From assembly GCF_025564065.1 (NCBI RefSeq), contig NZ_JAMGZK010000046.1:1-64000 (forward strand): a DNA stretch of 64,000 nucleotides, in the 5' to 3' direction. The DNA is from Silvania hatchlandensis. Its GTDB lineage: Bacteria; Pseudomonadota; Gammaproteobacteria; Enterobacterales; Enterobacteriaceae. The notes under the pieces were generated by a model. That model had not been told where the DNA came from, searched no databases, and was given only the letters and a program-made list of their open reading frames with translations. Shown here one piece after another: positions 8,418-19,765 of this stretch. Numbering within the stretch: position 1 is the stretch's first letter; each line of letters opens with the position of its first letter. A program made the translations under genes and the position numbers.

Positions 8418-9829
8418 GGTTCACTCCTTTTGCGCCGACTGATGACGTCATTCTTGCTGGTGTCATCCGGAACCCGGGCGAACACGACGGCGGGCAGGGC
8501 GATAATCAGCGCCATGCTCAGGTAGGTGTACAGGAACACCTGATGGACAACCGGGCTGTCAGCCGCCAGATGCTGCTGGCCATACATCCCCAGCAGCATC
8601 CCGGCAACGGTGACGCCGATGCTCATCGAGAGCTGCATAATCATCGACAGCAGGCTATTGCCGCTGCTCGCCAGCTCATCGGGCAGATCTTTCAGCGTCA
8701 GGGTATTCATCGACGAGAAGCGGATAGAGTTGATTATTCCCTGGAAGAACAGCACCAGCGGCAGGACGTAATACCAGCCCAGCAGGGCGACGCCCATAAA
8801 CAGCAGGCTCACCAGCGCCAGCCCCAGCGTGGAGGCCACCAGCACCCGGCGATAGCCAAAGTAGTTCACTACCTGCACCACGATCCGCTTCATCCCCATG
8901 CTGCCCAGCACCATCGGGATCATCATCAGCCCGGCGTGGAACGGGGAAAAGCCGAGCCCAATCTGCAGGAATACCGGGGTCATAAACGGCAGCATGCCGC
9001 TGCCGATGCGCCCGGCAAAGCTGCCGAGCAGCCCCAGACGGTAGGTGGGATTGCGAAACAACGTCAGGCTGAACAGGGCGCGGTCATTGCCTCTGGCGTG
9101 CCACAGATACCACAGAATCGATATCACCCCAATTGCCACCAGCCCGACCAACGACAGGGTGGAGATCCCGAGCCCCTTCTGACCGTCAAGGGCCAGCGTC
9201 AGCGTCGCCATCCCGGCCGCCAGCAGGAAAAAGCCTACCAGATCGAAGCGTCGTGTCTGCATGGTGTAGTTCGGCATCAGCATTAAGGTGGCAATCGCCC
9301 CGACAATGCCCACCGGGAGGTTAATCAGGAAGATCCAGTGCCAGGAGGCGTACTCCACCAGCATTCCGCCGAGCGCCGGACCGAGCAGCGGCCCGACCTG
9401 ACCGGGCAGGGTGACGAAAGTCATCGCCGCCATGTACTGCGCACGCGGCACGATTTTCATCACCGTTAACCTGCCCACCGGCACCATCATCGCTCCGCCG
9501 ACGCCCTGCAGCACCCGAGCCATGATCAGCTCATTGAGGGTGTCGGCCTGGGCGCAAAACAGGGAACCGGCGGTAAACAGCACAATGGCGGTAAAGAAGA
9601 TATTACGTACCCCGACCCTGTCCGCCAGCCAGCCGCTGGCGGGCAACATTACCGCCACCGTCAGCACGTAGGCGACAATCACCATATGCATATGCAGCGG
9701 GCTCTCTCCCAGGCTTTTGGCCATCGAGGGAAGGGCCGTATTAACGATGGTGGTATCCAGCGCCTGCATAAAAAAGCCAAAGGCGACAATCCATAGCTGC
9801 CAGCGAACGTTGCGCGGAAGGTCAGTCAT
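8414..9829 (-). CDS. mdtD: MdtD (IceT), MFS transporter of the DHA2 type
   Basis: This 471-residue major-facilitator protein has about 14 predicted transmembrane helices and the DHA2 family signature [11 protein letters not shown] near the start. E. coli MdtD lies in the same operon but is not needed for MdtABC drug efflux; it has been reported as an iron-citrate/citrate exporter. The start codon abuts the mdtC stop, and the 3' end overlaps baeS. The transporter class is clear; the substrate rests on the E. coli work. Confidence 0.93.
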   Translation of the reverse strand: MTDLPRNVRWQLWIVAFGFFMQALDTTIVNTALPSMAKSLGESPLHMHMVIVAYVLTVAVMLPASGWLADRVGVRNIFFTAIVLFTAGSLFCAQADTLNELIMARVLQGVGGAMMVPVGRLTVMKIVPRAQYMAAMTFVTLPGQVGPLLGPALGGMLVEYASWHWIFLINLPVGIVGAIATLMLMPNYTMQTRRFDLVGFFLLAAGMATLTLALDGQKGLGISTLSLVGLVAIGVISILWYLWHARGNDRALFSLTLFRNPTYRLGLLGSFAGRIGSGMLPFMTPVFLQIGLGFSPFHAGLMMIPMVLGSMGMKRIVVQVVNYFGYRRVLVASTLGLALVSLLFMGVALLGWYYVLPLVLFFQGIINSIRFSSMNTLTLKDLPDELASSGNSLLSMIMQLSMSIGVTVAGMLLGMYGQQHLAADSPVVHQVFLYTYLSMALIIALPAVVFARVPDDTSKNDVISRRKRSEP

Positions 9830-12800
9830 TTATCCCCTTACCGTCTCTCTGTTTTTAGATGAAAAACGCACCCGCAGGCGGTCAAAGAACAGATAGACCA
9901 CCGGCGTGGTGTACAGCGTCAGCAGCTGGCTCATCACCAGACCGCCAACAATGGTGATCCCCAGCGGCTGGCGCAGCTCCGCACCGTCGCCGGCGGAAAT
10001 CACCAGTGGCAGCGCGCCAAACAGCGCCGCCAGGGTGGTCATCATGATCGGGCGAAAACGCAGCAGGCAGGCCTGGAAGATGGCTTCCTGCGGCGTCATA
10101 TTGCCGTTGCGCTGCGCCTCGATCGCAAAGTCGACCATCATGATAGCGTTCTTCTTGACGATGCCGATCAGCAGCATAATGCCGATCAGCGCAATCAGGC
10201 TGAACGGCGCACCAAACAGCTCCAGCGCCAGCAGCGCCCCGACGCCCGCCGAGGGCAGGGTCGAGAGGATGGTCAGCGGATGGACGTAGCTCTCATACAG
10301 AATGCCCAGCACGATATAGACCGTGGCAATCGCCGCCAGAATCAAAATCACCTGCGAGTTCATGGTCTGCTGGAACACCTGTGCGGTCCCGGCAAAACTG
10401 CCGCGCACCGTTGATGGCACCCCGAGCTGGGTCATGGTGCGGGCGATCGCCTCGCTGGCTTCAGAGAGCGACGAGCCGGTCGGCAGGTTAAACGACACGG
10501 TCGACGCCGCCGACAGCCCCTGATGGTTGACCGATAGGGGGGCGTTAGCCGGTCGCCAGCTGGCGAAATAAGATAGCGGAATCGCCTTACCGTCGTTATT
10601 GATCACAAACATCTTATCCAGCGCGCTGATATCCTGGGTATAGCGCGGATCGACCTCCATCACCACCTTATACTGGTTCATCGGCTGATAGATGGTTGAG
10701 ATCTGCCGCTGGCCAAAGGCGTTGTTCAGCAGGCTGTTGGCGGCTTCGACGTTAATCCCCAGTCGCGACATGGTTTCCCGGTCATAGGTCAACGCCATTT
10801 CGGCGCCGTTGTCCTGCTGGTCGGAGTTTACGTCTGCCAGCTCTGGCAGCGCCGCCAGCGCTTTACGGATTTTCGGCTCCCATTCGCGCAGCGCAGCGAG
10901 ATCGTCCGACAGCAGGGTGTACTGATAGCTGGCGTTAGACTGACGCCCGCCAACGCGAATATCCTGCACTGCCACCAGGAACATATTCGCTCCCGGCTCT
11001 TTTGCCAGCTTGATGCGCAGGCGGTCGATCACCTGCTGGGCGCTTTCGTTACGCACGTCGCGCGCCTTGAGGGTGATAAACATCATCCCGCTGTTGACCC
11101 GCGAGCCGCCGGTAAAGCCGGTGACGTTATCCACGGCGTCATCTTCGCGGATGATCTTCATGAAATCCTGCAACTTGCCACGCATCGCCTGGAACGAGAT
11201 GCTCTGGTCGGCCTGAATGCCGCCCATCAGCACCCCGGTGTCCTGCTCCGGGAAGAAGGTTTTCGGGATGGTGATATACATCCAGACGTTGAGCACGATG
11301 GTGCCAATGAGCACCAGCCCGACGATTCGGGTGTGGTTCAGCACCCATTTTAACGATTTGCCGTAGCCTTCCTGCAGGGCGATCAGCATCCGGCCAAAGC
11401 CTTTGGTTCGCGGCTGGGAGTGGGGCGGGCTGCGCTTAAGCATCCAGCCACACATCATCGGGGTCAGGGTCAGCGACACCGCCAGCGAAATGCCAATCGC
11501 CACCGACAGGGTGACCGCAAACTCGCGCAGCAGGCGCCCCGGCAGGCCGTCCATCAGCAGCAGCGGCAGGAACACCGCCACCAGCGACAGGCTCATCGAC
11601 AGCACCGTAAAGCCCACTTCGCGCGTGCCCTGCAGTGCCGCCTGCAGCGGCTTCATCCCGGCTTCAAGGTGGCGGGAGATATTCTCCAGCACCACGATGG
11701 CATCATCCACCACAAAGCCGGTGGCGATGGTCAGGGCCATCAGCGACAGGTTGTTGAGGCTAAAGCCGCACAGGTACATGGCGGCGAAGGTGCCAATCAG
11801 CGACACCGGTACCGCCACGGCGGGGATCAGCGTTGCGCGCCCGGAGCGCAGGAACAGGAACACCACCAGAATCACCAGCGCCACCGAGATAATTAGCGAC
11901 TGTTCCACTTCTTCCAGCGAGGCTCGAATGGTCGGGGAGCGATCCTGGGCAATCTGCAGGTCGATAGCCGCAGGAATGGTCTCCTGCAGTTCCGGCAGTC
12001 GCGCGCGGATGCTGTTTACCGTCTGGATAATATTGGCTTCCGGCAGCTTGCGGATCATCAGCAGAATGGCCGGTTTAGCATTGGTCATCCCGGCGTTACG
12101 CACGTCCTGCACCGAGTCGGTAACGCTCGCCACGTCGCTTAAGCGCACTGCCGCGCCGTTGTTGTAGTGAATAATCAGCGGCTGATATTCGGCGGCGGTT
12201 TTCAGCTCATCGTTGGTCTGGAGCTGCCAGCGGCGCGAACCGTCCTCCACCGCGCCCTGCGGCTTGCGCACGTTAGCGTTGCTGATGGCGCTGCGCACGT
12301 CGTCCAGCGAAACGCCCTGGTTAAACAGCGCCTGCGGGTTCAGCCCGACGCGTACCGCGGGCAGGGAGCTGCCGCCGACATCCACATCCCCCACGCCGTC
12401 GATCTGGGCGATGGTTTGCGCCAGTTGGGTGGAGGCAAAATCGTACAGCTGACCCTGAGAGTACGTGTCCGAGGTCAGAGTCAGGATCATGATCGGCGAA
12501 TCGGACGGGTTCGCTTTGCGGTAGGTTGGCCGGCTCGGCATTCCGCTTGGCAGCAGGCTCTGGGCGGCATTGATCGCCGCCTGCACGTCCCGCGCTGCGC
12601 CGTTGATATCGCGGTTAAAGTTAAATTCCAGAATGATGCGCGTGCTGCCCAGCGAGCTGCTGGAGGTCATTTCGTTGACCCCGGCAATGCGCCCGAGCGA
12701 GCGCTCCAGCGGCGTGGCGACCGACGAGGCCATGGTTTCCGGCGAGGCACCGGGCAGCGAGGCGCTGACCATGATCACCGGGAAATCCACCTGCGGCAGC

Positions 12801-12907
12801 GGGGCTACCGGCAGCAGGCGAAAGCCCAGCACGCCGCACAGGGTAATGGCCAGCGAGAGCAAAATCGTCGCCACCGGGCGGTAAATGAAGAGGGCGAAAA
12901 ACTTCAC
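9830..12907 (-). CDS. mdtC: MdtC, RND efflux pump subunit
   Basis: This 1025-residue inner-membrane RND transporter pairs with MdtB in a mixed MdtB2C trimer that works with MdtA and TolC to export bile salts, novobiocin and other compounds. The N-terminal helix region ([18 protein letters not shown]), two large periplasmic loops and the proton-relay aspartates in [11 protein letters not shown] are visible. The start is GTG at 12907, directly after the mdtB stop, as in E. coli. Length agrees with E. coli MdtC. Confidence 0.97.
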   Translation of the reverse strand: MKFFALFIYRPVATILLSLAITLCGVLGFRLLPVAPLPQVDFPVIMVSASLPGASPETMASSVATPLERSLGRIAGVNEMTSSSSLGSTRIILEFNFNRDINGAARDVQAAINAAQSLLPSGMPSRPTYRKANPSDSPIMILTLTSDTYSQGQLYDFASTQLAQTIAQIDGVGDVDVGGSSLPAVRVGLNPQALFNQGVSLDDVRSAISNANVRKPQGAVEDGSRRWQLQTNDELKTAAEYQPLIIHYNNGAAVRLSDVASVTDSVQDVRNAGMTNAKPAILLMIRKLPEANIIQTVNSIRARLPELQETIPAAIDLQIAQDRSPTIRASLEEVEQSLIISVALVILVVFLFLRSGRATLIPAVAVPVSLIGTFAAMYLCGFSLNNLSLMALTIATGFVVDDAIVVLENISRHLEAGMKPLQAALQGTREVGFTVLSMSLSLVAVFLPLLLMDGLPGRLLREFAVTLSVAIGISLAVSLTLTPMMCGWMLKRSPPHSQPRTKGFGRMLIALQEGYGKSLKWVLNHTRIVGLVLIGTIVLNVWMYITIPKTFFPEQDTGVLMGGIQADQSISFQAMRGKLQDFMKIIREDDAVDNVTGFTGGSRVNSGMMFITLKARDVRNESAQQVIDRLRIKLAKEPGANMFLVAVQDIRVGGRQSNASYQYTLLSDDLAALREWEPKIRKALAALPELADVNSDQQDNGAEMALTYDRETMSRLGINVEAANSLLNNAFGQRQISTIYQPMNQYKVVMEVDPRYTQDISALDKMFVINNDGKAIPLSYFASWRPANAPLSVNHQGLSAASTVSFNLPTGSSLSEASEAIARTMTQLGVPSTVRGSFAGTAQVFQQTMNSQVILILAAIATVYIVLGILYESYVHPLTILSTLPSAGVGALLALELFGAPFSLIALIGIMLLIGIVKKNAIMMVDFAIEAQRNGNMTPQEAIFQACLLRFRPIMMTTLAALFGALPLVISAGDGAELRQPLGITIVGGLVMSQLLTLYTTPVVYLFFDRLRVRFSSKNRETVRG

Positions 12908-15900
12908 TTACGCCTCCTCTTCACGCGTCGGGAAACGCGCCTTGATCTTCAGCGCCAGGCTGTCGAACAGCAGGTAAATCACCGGGGTGGTAAACAAGGT
13001 CAGCACCTGGCTCACCAGCAGGCCGCCAACCATGCCAATCCCCAGCGGACGCCGTAGCTCGGCCCCGACGCCGGTACTGAGCATCAGCGGCAATGCGCCT
13101 AACAGCGCCGCCAGAGTGGTCATCAGGATCGGGCGAAAACGCAGCAGACAGGCCTGGAAGATGGCCTCCCGCGGCGCCATCCCCTGCTCGCGCTCGGCGG
13201 CAAGGGCAAAGTCGATCATCATGATGGCGTTCTTCTTGACGATACCGATCAGCAGGATGATGCCGATTATCGCAATCACGTCCAGCTCGCTGCCAGCCAG
13301 CATCAGCGCCAGTAACGCCCCGACGCCCGCGGTCGGCAGGGTCGAGAGAATGGTGATCGGGTGGATAAAGCTCTCGTACAGCACGCCGAGGACGATATAC
13401 ATCGCCACCACTGCCGCGACGATCAGCCATATGGTGTTGCCGAGCGCCGCCTGGAAGGCGAGGGTGCTGCCCTGGAACTGGGTCTGGATCTCGGACGGGA
13501 AGCTGAGATCTTTCTCGGCGGCGAGAATGGCTTCGACCGCCTCGCCCAGCGAATAGTCGTCCGGGACGTTAAACGAGATGGTGGTGGACGGGAACTGATC
13601 CAGATGGTTAATCGCCAGCGGGGTATAACGCTCTTCCACTTTCGCAATCGCGCTCAGCGGCACAATGCCGCCGCTGCTGCTGGTCATGCGCACCGAGTCG
13701 AGCCCTGCCAGACCCGGGGTCTGCCGGGTATCGTGCTCCAGCACCACCCGATACTGGTTGGCCTGGGTGTAGATGGTGGAGATCAGCCGCTGACCGAAGG
13801 CGTTATACAGGGCGTTATCGACATCCGCCATAGAAATGCCCAGCCGGCTGGCGCTGTCGCGATCGACGTTGATATACGCCGCCAGACCTTTGTCCTGCCA
13901 GTCGCTGCTGACGTCCGAGAGCTGCGGCAGCTGCTGCAGGCGCGTTACCAGTTGCGGTACCCAGGTGCTGAGGGCGTCCAGGGTGGTGGCCTGCAGGGTG
14001 AACTGGTACTGGGTCCGGCTGACGGTGGTATCAATAGTCAGATCCTGGGTCGGCTGCAGATACAGCGCCACGCCCGGCACCCGGGCCACGGCGCTTTGCA
14101 GACGCTCGATCACCGTGTTCACCCGGTCATCACGATCGCTTAGCGGTTTGAGGTTAATCTGCAGGCGGGCGCTGTTCAGCGACGGATTCGTGCCGTCGAC
14201 GCCAACAAATGAGGTCAGGCTTTCGACCGCCGGATCTTTCATCAGCACTTCCGCCACCTGCTGCTGGCGCTGGGCCATGCTGGCAAACGACACCGACTGC
14301 GGCGCCTGCAAGGTGCCCTGAATAATGCCGTTATCCTGGATCGGGAAAAAGCCCTTGGGGATCATCACCCACAGCAACACGCTCAGGGCCAGGGTGCCCA
14401 GCGCCACGCCGAGGGTCGCCCACGGATGGTTCAGCACTTTGGTCAGCATCCGGCCATAGGCGGCAATAATGCGCTCGAACATCCGCTCAGAGGCGCGGGA
14501 GAAACGGTTTTGCTTGCGCAGGGACTCGGCGCTGAGCATGCGGGCGCACATCATCGGGGTCAGCGTCAGCGACACCACGGCGGAGATCAGGATTGCCACC
14601 GCCAGGGTCACCGCAAACTCGCGGAACAGACGCCCGACAATATCCCCCATAAACAGCAGCGGGATCAGCACCGCAATCAGTGAGAAGGTCAGCGAGATAA
14701 TGGTAAAGCCGATCTCGCCCGCGCCTTTCAGCGCCGCCGCCAGCGGCTTTTCGCCCTTCTCGATATAGCGTGAGATGTTTTCGATAACCACAATGGCGTC
14801 ATCCACCACAAAGCCGGTGGCGATGGTCAGGGCCATCAGCGTCAGGTTGTTGATCGAGAAATCGAGAAACACCATTACCGCAAAGGTGCCAATCAAAGAC
14901 AGTGGCACCGCCACGGCGGGAATAATGGTCGCCGGCACGTTGCGCAGGAACAGGTAGATGATCATCACCACCAGCGCCATCGCCAGCATCAACTCAAACT
15001 GGGTATCGTTGACCGAGGCACGAATGTTGGTGGTGCGATCCGACAGCACTTTAACGTTGACCGACTTCGGCAGGCTCTCAATCAGCTGGGGAAGCATGGC
15101 GCGAATGCTGTCGGCGGTATCAATAATATTGGCCCCCGGCTGGCGCTGGACGTTCATCACAATCGCCTGCTGCTGGTTAGCCCAGGCCCCGAGCCAGCTG
15201 TTTTCTGCCCCTTGTTCTACGGTGGCCACGTCGCCAAGACGGATAGCCGCACCGTTCTGGTACGCGACAATCAGCTGGCGATATTCATCGGCAGACTGCA
15301 TCTGATCGTTGGCCGAGAGCGTCACCGCCCGGCTTGGGCCATCGAGGGAGCCTTTCGCCGAGTTGACGTTGGCGCTGCTGATGGCGGTGCGGATGGTTTC
15401 GCTGGTCAGCCCCAGAGCGGCAATCGCCTGAGCGTTCAGTTTGACGCGCACGGCCGGGCGCTGGCCGCCAGAGAGCGTCACCAGCCCGACGCCGGAGACC
15501 TGAGAGATCTTCTGCGCGACGCGGGTTTCAACCATGTCTTCGACCTGGGTCATCGGCATGGCGGACGAGGTGACGGCAAGCGTCATGATCGGCGGATCCG
15601 CCGGGTTGACTTTGCTGTACACCGGCGGGTTGGGCAGGTCTGACGGCAGCAGGTTGGTGGCGGCGTTGATCGCGGCCTGCACCTCCTGCTCGGCCACGTC
15701 CAGCGGCAGGGTCAGCTGAAACTGCAGTGTCACCACCGACGCGCCGCCGGAGCTTTGCGAGGACATCTGTTTCAGGCCCGACATCTGGCCGAACTGGCGT
15801 TCTAAGGGGGCGGTGATTGCCGAGGTCACCACGTCCGGGCTGGCGCCAGGGTAGAGCGTCACCACCTGGATGGTGGGGTAATCCACTTCGGGCAATGCAG

Positions 15901-16030
15901 AGACCGGCAAGAAACGGTAGCCGATGATCCCCGCCAGCAGGATCGCCACCATCAGCAGGGTGGTGGCAACCGGGCGCAGGATAAACAGGCGTGACGGCCC
16001 GCCCGTGGAGCTGGGTGGTAACACCTGCAT
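12908..16030 (-). CDS. mdtB: MdtB, RND efflux pump subunit
   Basis: This 1040-residue RND transporter is the partner of MdtC. It has the same 12-helix, two-loop architecture, including [14 protein letters not shown] in the fourth helix region and [20 protein letters not shown] in the eleventh. The ATG overlaps the mdtA stop by one base (TGATG). E. coli work indicates that MdtB is the major proton-translocating member and MdtC the substrate-binding one. No truncation or frameshift was seen. Confidence 0.97.
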   Translation of the reverse strand: MQVLPPSSTGGPSRLFILRPVATTLLMVAILLAGIIGYRFLPVSALPEVDYPTIQVVTLYPGASPDVVTSAITAPLERQFGQMSGLKQMSSQSSGGASVVTLQFQLTLPLDVAEQEVQAAINAATNLLPSDLPNPPVYSKVNPADPPIMTLAVTSSAMPMTQVEDMVETRVAQKISQVSGVGLVTLSGGQRPAVRVKLNAQAIAALGLTSETIRTAISSANVNSAKGSLDGPSRAVTLSANDQMQSADEYRQLIVAYQNGAAIRLGDVATVEQGAENSWLGAWANQQQAIVMNVQRQPGANIIDTADSIRAMLPQLIESLPKSVNVKVLSDRTTNIRASVNDTQFELMLAMALVVMIIYLFLRNVPATIIPAVAVPLSLIGTFAVMVFLDFSINNLTLMALTIATGFVVDDAIVVIENISRYIEKGEKPLAAALKGAGEIGFTIISLTFSLIAVLIPLLFMGDIVGRLFREFAVTLAVAILISAVVSLTLTPMMCARMLSAESLRKQNRFSRASERMFERIIAAYGRMLTKVLNHPWATLGVALGTLALSVLLWVMIPKGFFPIQDNGIIQGTLQAPQSVSFASMAQRQQQVAEVLMKDPAVESLTSFVGVDGTNPSLNSARLQINLKPLSDRDDRVNTVIERLQSAVARVPGVALYLQPTQDLTIDTTVSRTQYQFTLQATTLDALSTWVPQLVTRLQQLPQLSDVSSDWQDKGLAAYINVDRDSASRLGISMADVDNALYNAFGQRLISTIYTQANQYRVVLEHDTRQTPGLAGLDSVRMTSSSGGIVPLSAIAKVEERYTPLAINHLDQFPSTTISFNVPDDYSLGEAVEAILAAEKDLSFPSEIQTQFQGSTLAFQAALGNTIWLIVAAVVAMYIVLGVLYESFIHPITILSTLPTAGVGALLALMLAGSELDVIAIIGIILLIGIVKKNAIMMIDFALAAEREQGMAPREAIFQACLLRFRPILMTTLAALLGALPLMLSTGVGAELRRPLGIGMVGGLLVSQVLTLFTTPVIYLLFDSLALKIKARFPTREEEA

Positions 16031-17262
16031 CAGGAATGTGCTCCCTGGGTTTTACGTTCACGTTTGGCCGGTTGAGCCGGGGTGGCGCTGTGTGCTTCGA
16101 CCACTTCGACGGTGGCCCCTTCGGTCAGACGATCGATCCCGTCAGTGACCACGCGGTCACCCGCTGACAGCCCGGCGGCGATCACCACGGTCTGGCTGTT
16201 CTGAATACCCGTTTTCACCAGATGCTTGCTGACCTTGCTTTCGCTGTTCAGCACCCAGACGAAGTTGCCTTCGTTACCCATCTGCAGCGCTGCAGTCGGG
16301 ATCACCACTGCGTCCTCTTCGGTGGCGACCAGCATCCGGGCGTTAACAAACTGGTTCGGGAACAGGGCGTCATCCTGATTGCTAAAGCGCGCTTTCAGCT
16401 TGATGGTGCCGGTGGTGGTGTCGATCTGGTTGTCGAGGCTCAGCAGGGTACCGTCGCTGAGCTTCTGCTTATTAGCCCGGTCCCAGGCTTCTACCGTCAG
16501 CGGCTGGCCCGCTTTCTGGGCCTGCATCACGGTGGCGATATCGCTTTCCGGCAGGGTGAAAATCAGGTCGATAGGGTGGGTCTGGGTGATCACCACTATC
16601 CCGGTGGTATCCCCGCTGGAGATCTGGTTGCCGATATCCACCTGTTTTAAGCCCACGCGCCCGTCAATAGGGGCGGTGATGCGGCTCCAGTCCAGCTGCA
16701 GCTGAGCGCTGGCGACGGCGGCTTGATCGGCTTTAATAGTGCCAAGGCTTTCACTGACCAGCGCCTGCTGGGCGTCGAGCTCCTGGCGGGAGACGAGGTT
16801 GGTTTTTACCAGCTGCTGGTAACGCGCCAGATCGCGGCGGGCATTGGCCAGGGTAGCGTTATCTTTCGCCAGCTGCCCCTGGGCCTGGGCCAGCGCCACT
16901 TTGAACTGGCTGGGGTCGACCTCGGCCAGCAGATCGCCAGCTTTCACCTGCTGGCCTTCCTGGAAGTGCAGAGCCAGCAGCTGTCCATCGACACGGCTGC
17001 GGACGGTGGCGGTATTGGCGGCGGTGATCGTGCCGAGGCCGGAGAGATAGCGCGGCACGGATTGACTGACGGCGGTCGCGGCCTGCACCGGTGCCAGCGC
17101 ACCGCCGCGCATCCCGTGGCGTCCACCGCCCGCAGCGCGCGGCGGCTGGCTGGTGGCACCGGCGGGCGCCGACGAGTGTTGATGCCAGTACCAGGCGGCG
17201 GCAAGGGCCACCACAATGATGCCAGCGGCGATTGCCCAGCGGGATTTTTGACGGCCTTTCAT
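16030..17262 (-). CDS. mdtA: MdtA, periplasmic adaptor of the MdtABC pump
   Basis: This 410-residue membrane fusion protein has an N-terminal membrane anchor (about residues 8-26), a proline- and alanine-rich linker, a biotinyl-lipoyl half (EVDPSQF region), an alpha-helical hairpin at roughly 115-185 and a beta-barrel. It bridges MdtBC in the inner membrane with TolC. It is the first gene of mdtABCD-baeSR. The ATG has only a weak upstream AGGAAG, placed far from it. Confidence 0.95.
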   Translation of the reverse strand: MKGRQKSRWAIAAGIIVVALAAAWYWHQHSSAPAGATSQPPRAAGGGRHGMRGGALAPVQAATAVSQSVPRYLSGLGTITAANTATVRSRVDGQLLALHFQEGQQVKAGDLLAEVDPSQFKVALAQAQGQLAKDNATLANARRDLARYQQLVKTNLVSRQELDAQQALVSESLGTIKADQAAVASAQLQLDWSRITAPIDGRVGLKQVDIGNQISSGDTTGIVVITQTHPIDLIFTLPESDIATVMQAQKAGQPLTVEAWDRANKQKLSDGTLLSLDNQIDTTTGTIKLKARFSNQDDALFPNQFVNARMLVATEEDAVVIPTAALQMGNEGNFVWVLNSESKVSKHLVKTGIQNSQTVVIAAGLSAGDRVVTDGIDRLTEGATVEVVEAHSATPAQPAKRERKTQGAHS

Positions 17263-17314
17263 CGTTATACGTACTCTTCCTGAATCAATGCGGGAAATGA
17301 TACTAGTTTAGTCA

Positions 17315-17332
17315 GGCAGGGGAGCAGAAAAA
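17315..17332 (-). promoter_or_regulatory. Candidate BaeR box upstream of mdtA
   Basis: Read on the reverse strand, TTTTTCTGCTCCCCTGCC agrees with about 12 of 18 positions of the published BaeR box TTTTTCTCCATNATTGGC, including all of the T-rich first half. It starts about 70 bp upstream of the mdtA ATG, a suitable place for activation. The second half is weak, so this remains a candidate. Confidence 0.4.
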
Positions 17333-17379
17333 TGGAGGAAATATGGAACACTGTCTGGAATTGTCTGATTAGGGGCAGT

Positions 17380-17404
17380 GCCGGGCGGCGCAGCACCGCC
17401 CGGC
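17380..17404. repeat. GC-rich hairpin between yegD and mdtA (REP-like or terminator)
   Basis: GCCGGGCGG and CCGCCCGGC form a perfect 9-bp stem around a 7-base loop, ten bases past the yegD stop. There is no T-tract on the reverse strand, so it looks more like a REP-type palindrome of enterobacterial intergenic regions than a classical terminator. It could still attenuate read-through from yegD into mdtA. Confidence 0.55.
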
Positions 17405-17413
17405 GATGGGGAC

Positions 17414-18766
17414 TTAGCTAAAGACCACCTGTGCCCAGCGGGCCAGCCCGGCGGTGACGGAACCAAAGTCATCGCCTCCGGCAATCGGAATGCCTGGCAG
17501 CTGCTGTGCCAGCGCTTTCTTGATCAGCGGCGAACGGGCGCTACCGCCGGTCAGGTAAATCACGTCCGGCTGTTCGTTGCCATTATCCAGCGCCAGCTGC
17601 ACCTGCTCCAGAATGCGCTGCAGCGGCTGGGCAAGCGCCGCTTCCAACCCCTGCTGGCTGATGGCGGTGGCCAGCTCATCGCTGATAAACGGTAGGGTTA
17701 CGGCGTGTTCCACCGCCTCTGACAGGGCGATTTTGCTCTCTTCGGCGCTGCGCACCATCCGGTAGCTCAGGCGCTGACGCCAGACCTTATGCAGCAGGGC
17801 CACTTTGTCGCCGTCCTGCGCGTCGCGCACCAGATCGTTAAGGAAACGGCCGTTGGCAACGCTGTAGAAATCGCTTTGCGCGGGTACGTCATTGATCGCC
17901 ACTGCGTTCCACCACGGCAGGATCGGCAGCGCGGTGCCTTTCTCCGTCTGTCCGCCCATACCGAGCAGCGGCATCAGGCTCTTAAAGGCCAGCGCGATAT
18001 CCAGATCGTTACCGCCGATGCGGCAGCCGCTGTGTCCCAGCAGACTGGTTTCGCGATCGCGACGCTGATGCCACTGCGGGCCCATCAGCAGCAGCGAACA
18101 GTCGGTGGTCCCGCCGCCGATATCGACGACCAGCACGCGTTTCTCTGCCGTGAGGGTTGCTTCAAAATCCAGACCGGCGGCAACGGGTTCGTACTGGAAC
18201 ACCACGTCACGGAAACCGGCCCGCTGGGCGGCACGCTCAAGAATACCCTGCGCCTGCTGGTTGGCCTCATCGCCCCCCAGCCCCTGGAAGTTGATCGGGC
18301 GACCAATTACTGCCTGGGTTATTTCATCCGTCAGCTGGGACTGCGCCTGCTGGCGAATATGCAGCATCATGGCGCAGACCAGATCTTCAAACAGCGCCAC
18401 CTGCTGTGGCTTCAGGCCGCTGGCACCGAGGAACGATTTCGGTGACTTAACGAAGTACACCTCTTCCGGATCCTCAATGTAGTGACCCAGTGACGACAGA
18501 CCGAACTGCACGCTGGCCGGGGTCACGTCGATATCTTCGTCGCGGTTAAAATTCACTGCGCGGCGCAGCAGCGCCTGCGTTTCCGTGCCGGTGGCCGGAA
18601 CCTGATGATGGCGGTACAGCCACTCGCTCACCGCTTCGCGGGTCGGGGCGCAGATCATCGACGGCAGCAGCGTGCTGTTGTTTTCCATTTTGAGCAGCTG
18701 TGGCTGCCCGTTTTGCATCACCGCAACGGAACAGTTGGCGGTGCCATAGTCAAATCCAATAAACAC
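17414..18766 (-). CDS. yegD: YegD, Hsp70-like ATPase
   Basis: This 450-residue protein has the actin-like ATPase fold of Hsp70: phosphate-1 motif GFDYGTANCSVAV at the N-terminus, phosphate-2 VVDIGGGTTDCSL near residue 215, and an adenosine motif with YLTGGSARSP near 420. It ends there and lacks the substrate-binding domain of DnaK, like E. coli YegD, which has the same length. It is divergent from alkA and upstream of the mdt operon. Its client or partner is unknown. Confidence 0.93.
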   Translation of the reverse strand: MFIGFDYGTANCSVAVMQNGQPQLLKMENNSTLLPSMICAPTREAVSEWLYRHHQVPATGTETQALLRRAVNFNRDEDIDVTPASVQFGLSSLGHYIEDPEEVYFVKSPKSFLGASGLKPQQVALFEDLVCAMMLHIRQQAQSQLTDEITQAVIGRPINFQGLGGDEANQQAQGILERAAQRAGFRDVVFQYEPVAAGLDFEATLTAEKRVLVVDIGGGTTDCSLLLMGPQWHQRRDRETSLLGHSGCRIGGNDLDIALAFKSLMPLLGMGGQTEKGTALPILPWWNAVAINDVPAQSDFYSVANGRFLNDLVRDAQDGDKVALLHKVWRQRLSYRMVRSAEESKIALSEAVEHAVTLPFISDELATAISQQGLEAALAQPLQRILEQVQLALDNGNEQPDVIYLTGGSARSPLIKKALAQQLPGIPIAGGDDFGSVTAGLARWAQVVFS

Positions 18767-18832
18767 TGCAGGATCCCCATGCCATTGAGAAGGGGCGAGA
18801 CTTTAGCGAAATGTCAGGCTGGCGACAACTGG

Positions 18833-18845
18833 AATATGAAAGCAA
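18833..18845 (+). promoter_or_regulatory. Candidate Ada box of the alkA promoter
   Basis: The sequence AAT-N6-GCAA is exactly the two-part Ada box described for Ada-dependent promoters. It lies 54-66 bp upstream of the alkA ATG, and TATGCT at 18868-18873 could be the -10 element. The spacing suits methylated-Ada activation of alkA. Short motifs like this occur by chance, but both position and context fit. Confidence 0.6.
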
Positions 18846-18898
18846 GGCACAACGGCCAAAGTCCGTTTATGCTGTGACAACACCCAAAAGGAGCAACC

Positions 18899-19765
18899 AT
18901 GTTTACCCTCAGCTGGCAGCCACCCTATGACTGGCAATGGATGTTTGATTTTCTCGCCGCCCGTGCGCTGAAGGGCGTGGAAACTGTTACTGCCACCGAC
19001 TATACGCGCAGTTTTGCCTACGGCGGGCATCGGGGACTGATCCGCGTGACGCCAAATCTGCGTGCCAGCACGTTACAGGTTACGCTGAGCGATGGCCTCC
19101 TGCCTGTCCGGGAACAGTGCCTGGCGCGCATCGCCCGTCTCTTCGATCTGGATTGCGACCCACAGCAGATAGTACAGGCCCTCGGGGATCTCGGTGAGGC
19201 GCGGCCCGGTTTACGCCTGCCGGGCTCGATGGATGCGTTTGAACAAGGCGTACGCGCCATTCTTGGCCAGCTGGTCAGCGTGGCGATGGCGGCGAAGCTG
19301 GCCGGGAGGGTGGCGGCGCTGTACGGCGAGCCCCTGGCGCAGACTGACTACGTCTGTTTTCCGACACCTGCCGCGCTGGCAAAGGCCGATCCGCTGGCGC
19401 TGAAAGCGCTGGGGATGCCGGTCAAGCGGGCAGAATCGTTGATTCATCTGGCGCAGTCGGTGGTGGCGGGGGATTTTCCGACGCAGACGCCAGACGATAT
19501 CCACAGTGCGATGAAAGCCCTGCAAACCCGGCCGGGAATTGGCCGCTGGACGGCAAACTATTTCGCCCTGCGCGGCTGGCAGGCGAAAGATGTCTTTTTA
19601 GCGGACGATTATCTGATTAAGCAGCGCTTTGCGGGCATGACGCCTGCGCAAATCCGCCGCTATGCCGAGCGCTGGCAGCCGTGGCGATCTTACGCCTTGC
19701 TGCACATCTGGTACACCGACGGCTGGGCGCCATCAGTTGATGGCGAAATAGCTGGTATTCAGTAG
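18899..19765 (+). CDS. alkA: AlkA, 3-methyladenine DNA glycosylase II
   Basis: This 288-residue glycosylase removes alkylated bases as part of the adaptive response. It has an N-terminal AlkA beta domain (1-100) and the helix-hairpin-helix GPD region with PGIGRWTANYFALRG, followed by FLADDYLIKQRF, in which Asp237 corresponds to the catalytic Asp238 of E. coli. AAAAGGAG precedes the ATG. The C-terminus departs from E. coli after HIWYT(D/E)GW: the last codons run 33 bp into the 3' end of the convergent dgcE. Confidence 0.96.
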   Translation: MFTLSWQPPYDWQWMFDFLAARALKGVETVTATDYTRSFAYGGHRGLIRVTPNLRASTLQVTLSDGLLPVREQCLARIARLFDLDCDPQQIVQALGDLGEARPGLRLPGSMDAFEQGVRAILGQLVSVAMAAKLAGRVAALYGEPLAQTDYVCFPTPAALAKADPLALKALGMPVKRAESLIHLAQSVVAGDFPTQTPDDIHSAMKALQTRPGIGRWTANYFALRGWQAKDVFLADDYLIKQRFAGMTPAQIRRYAERWQPWRSYALLHIWYTDGWAPSVDGEIAGIQ

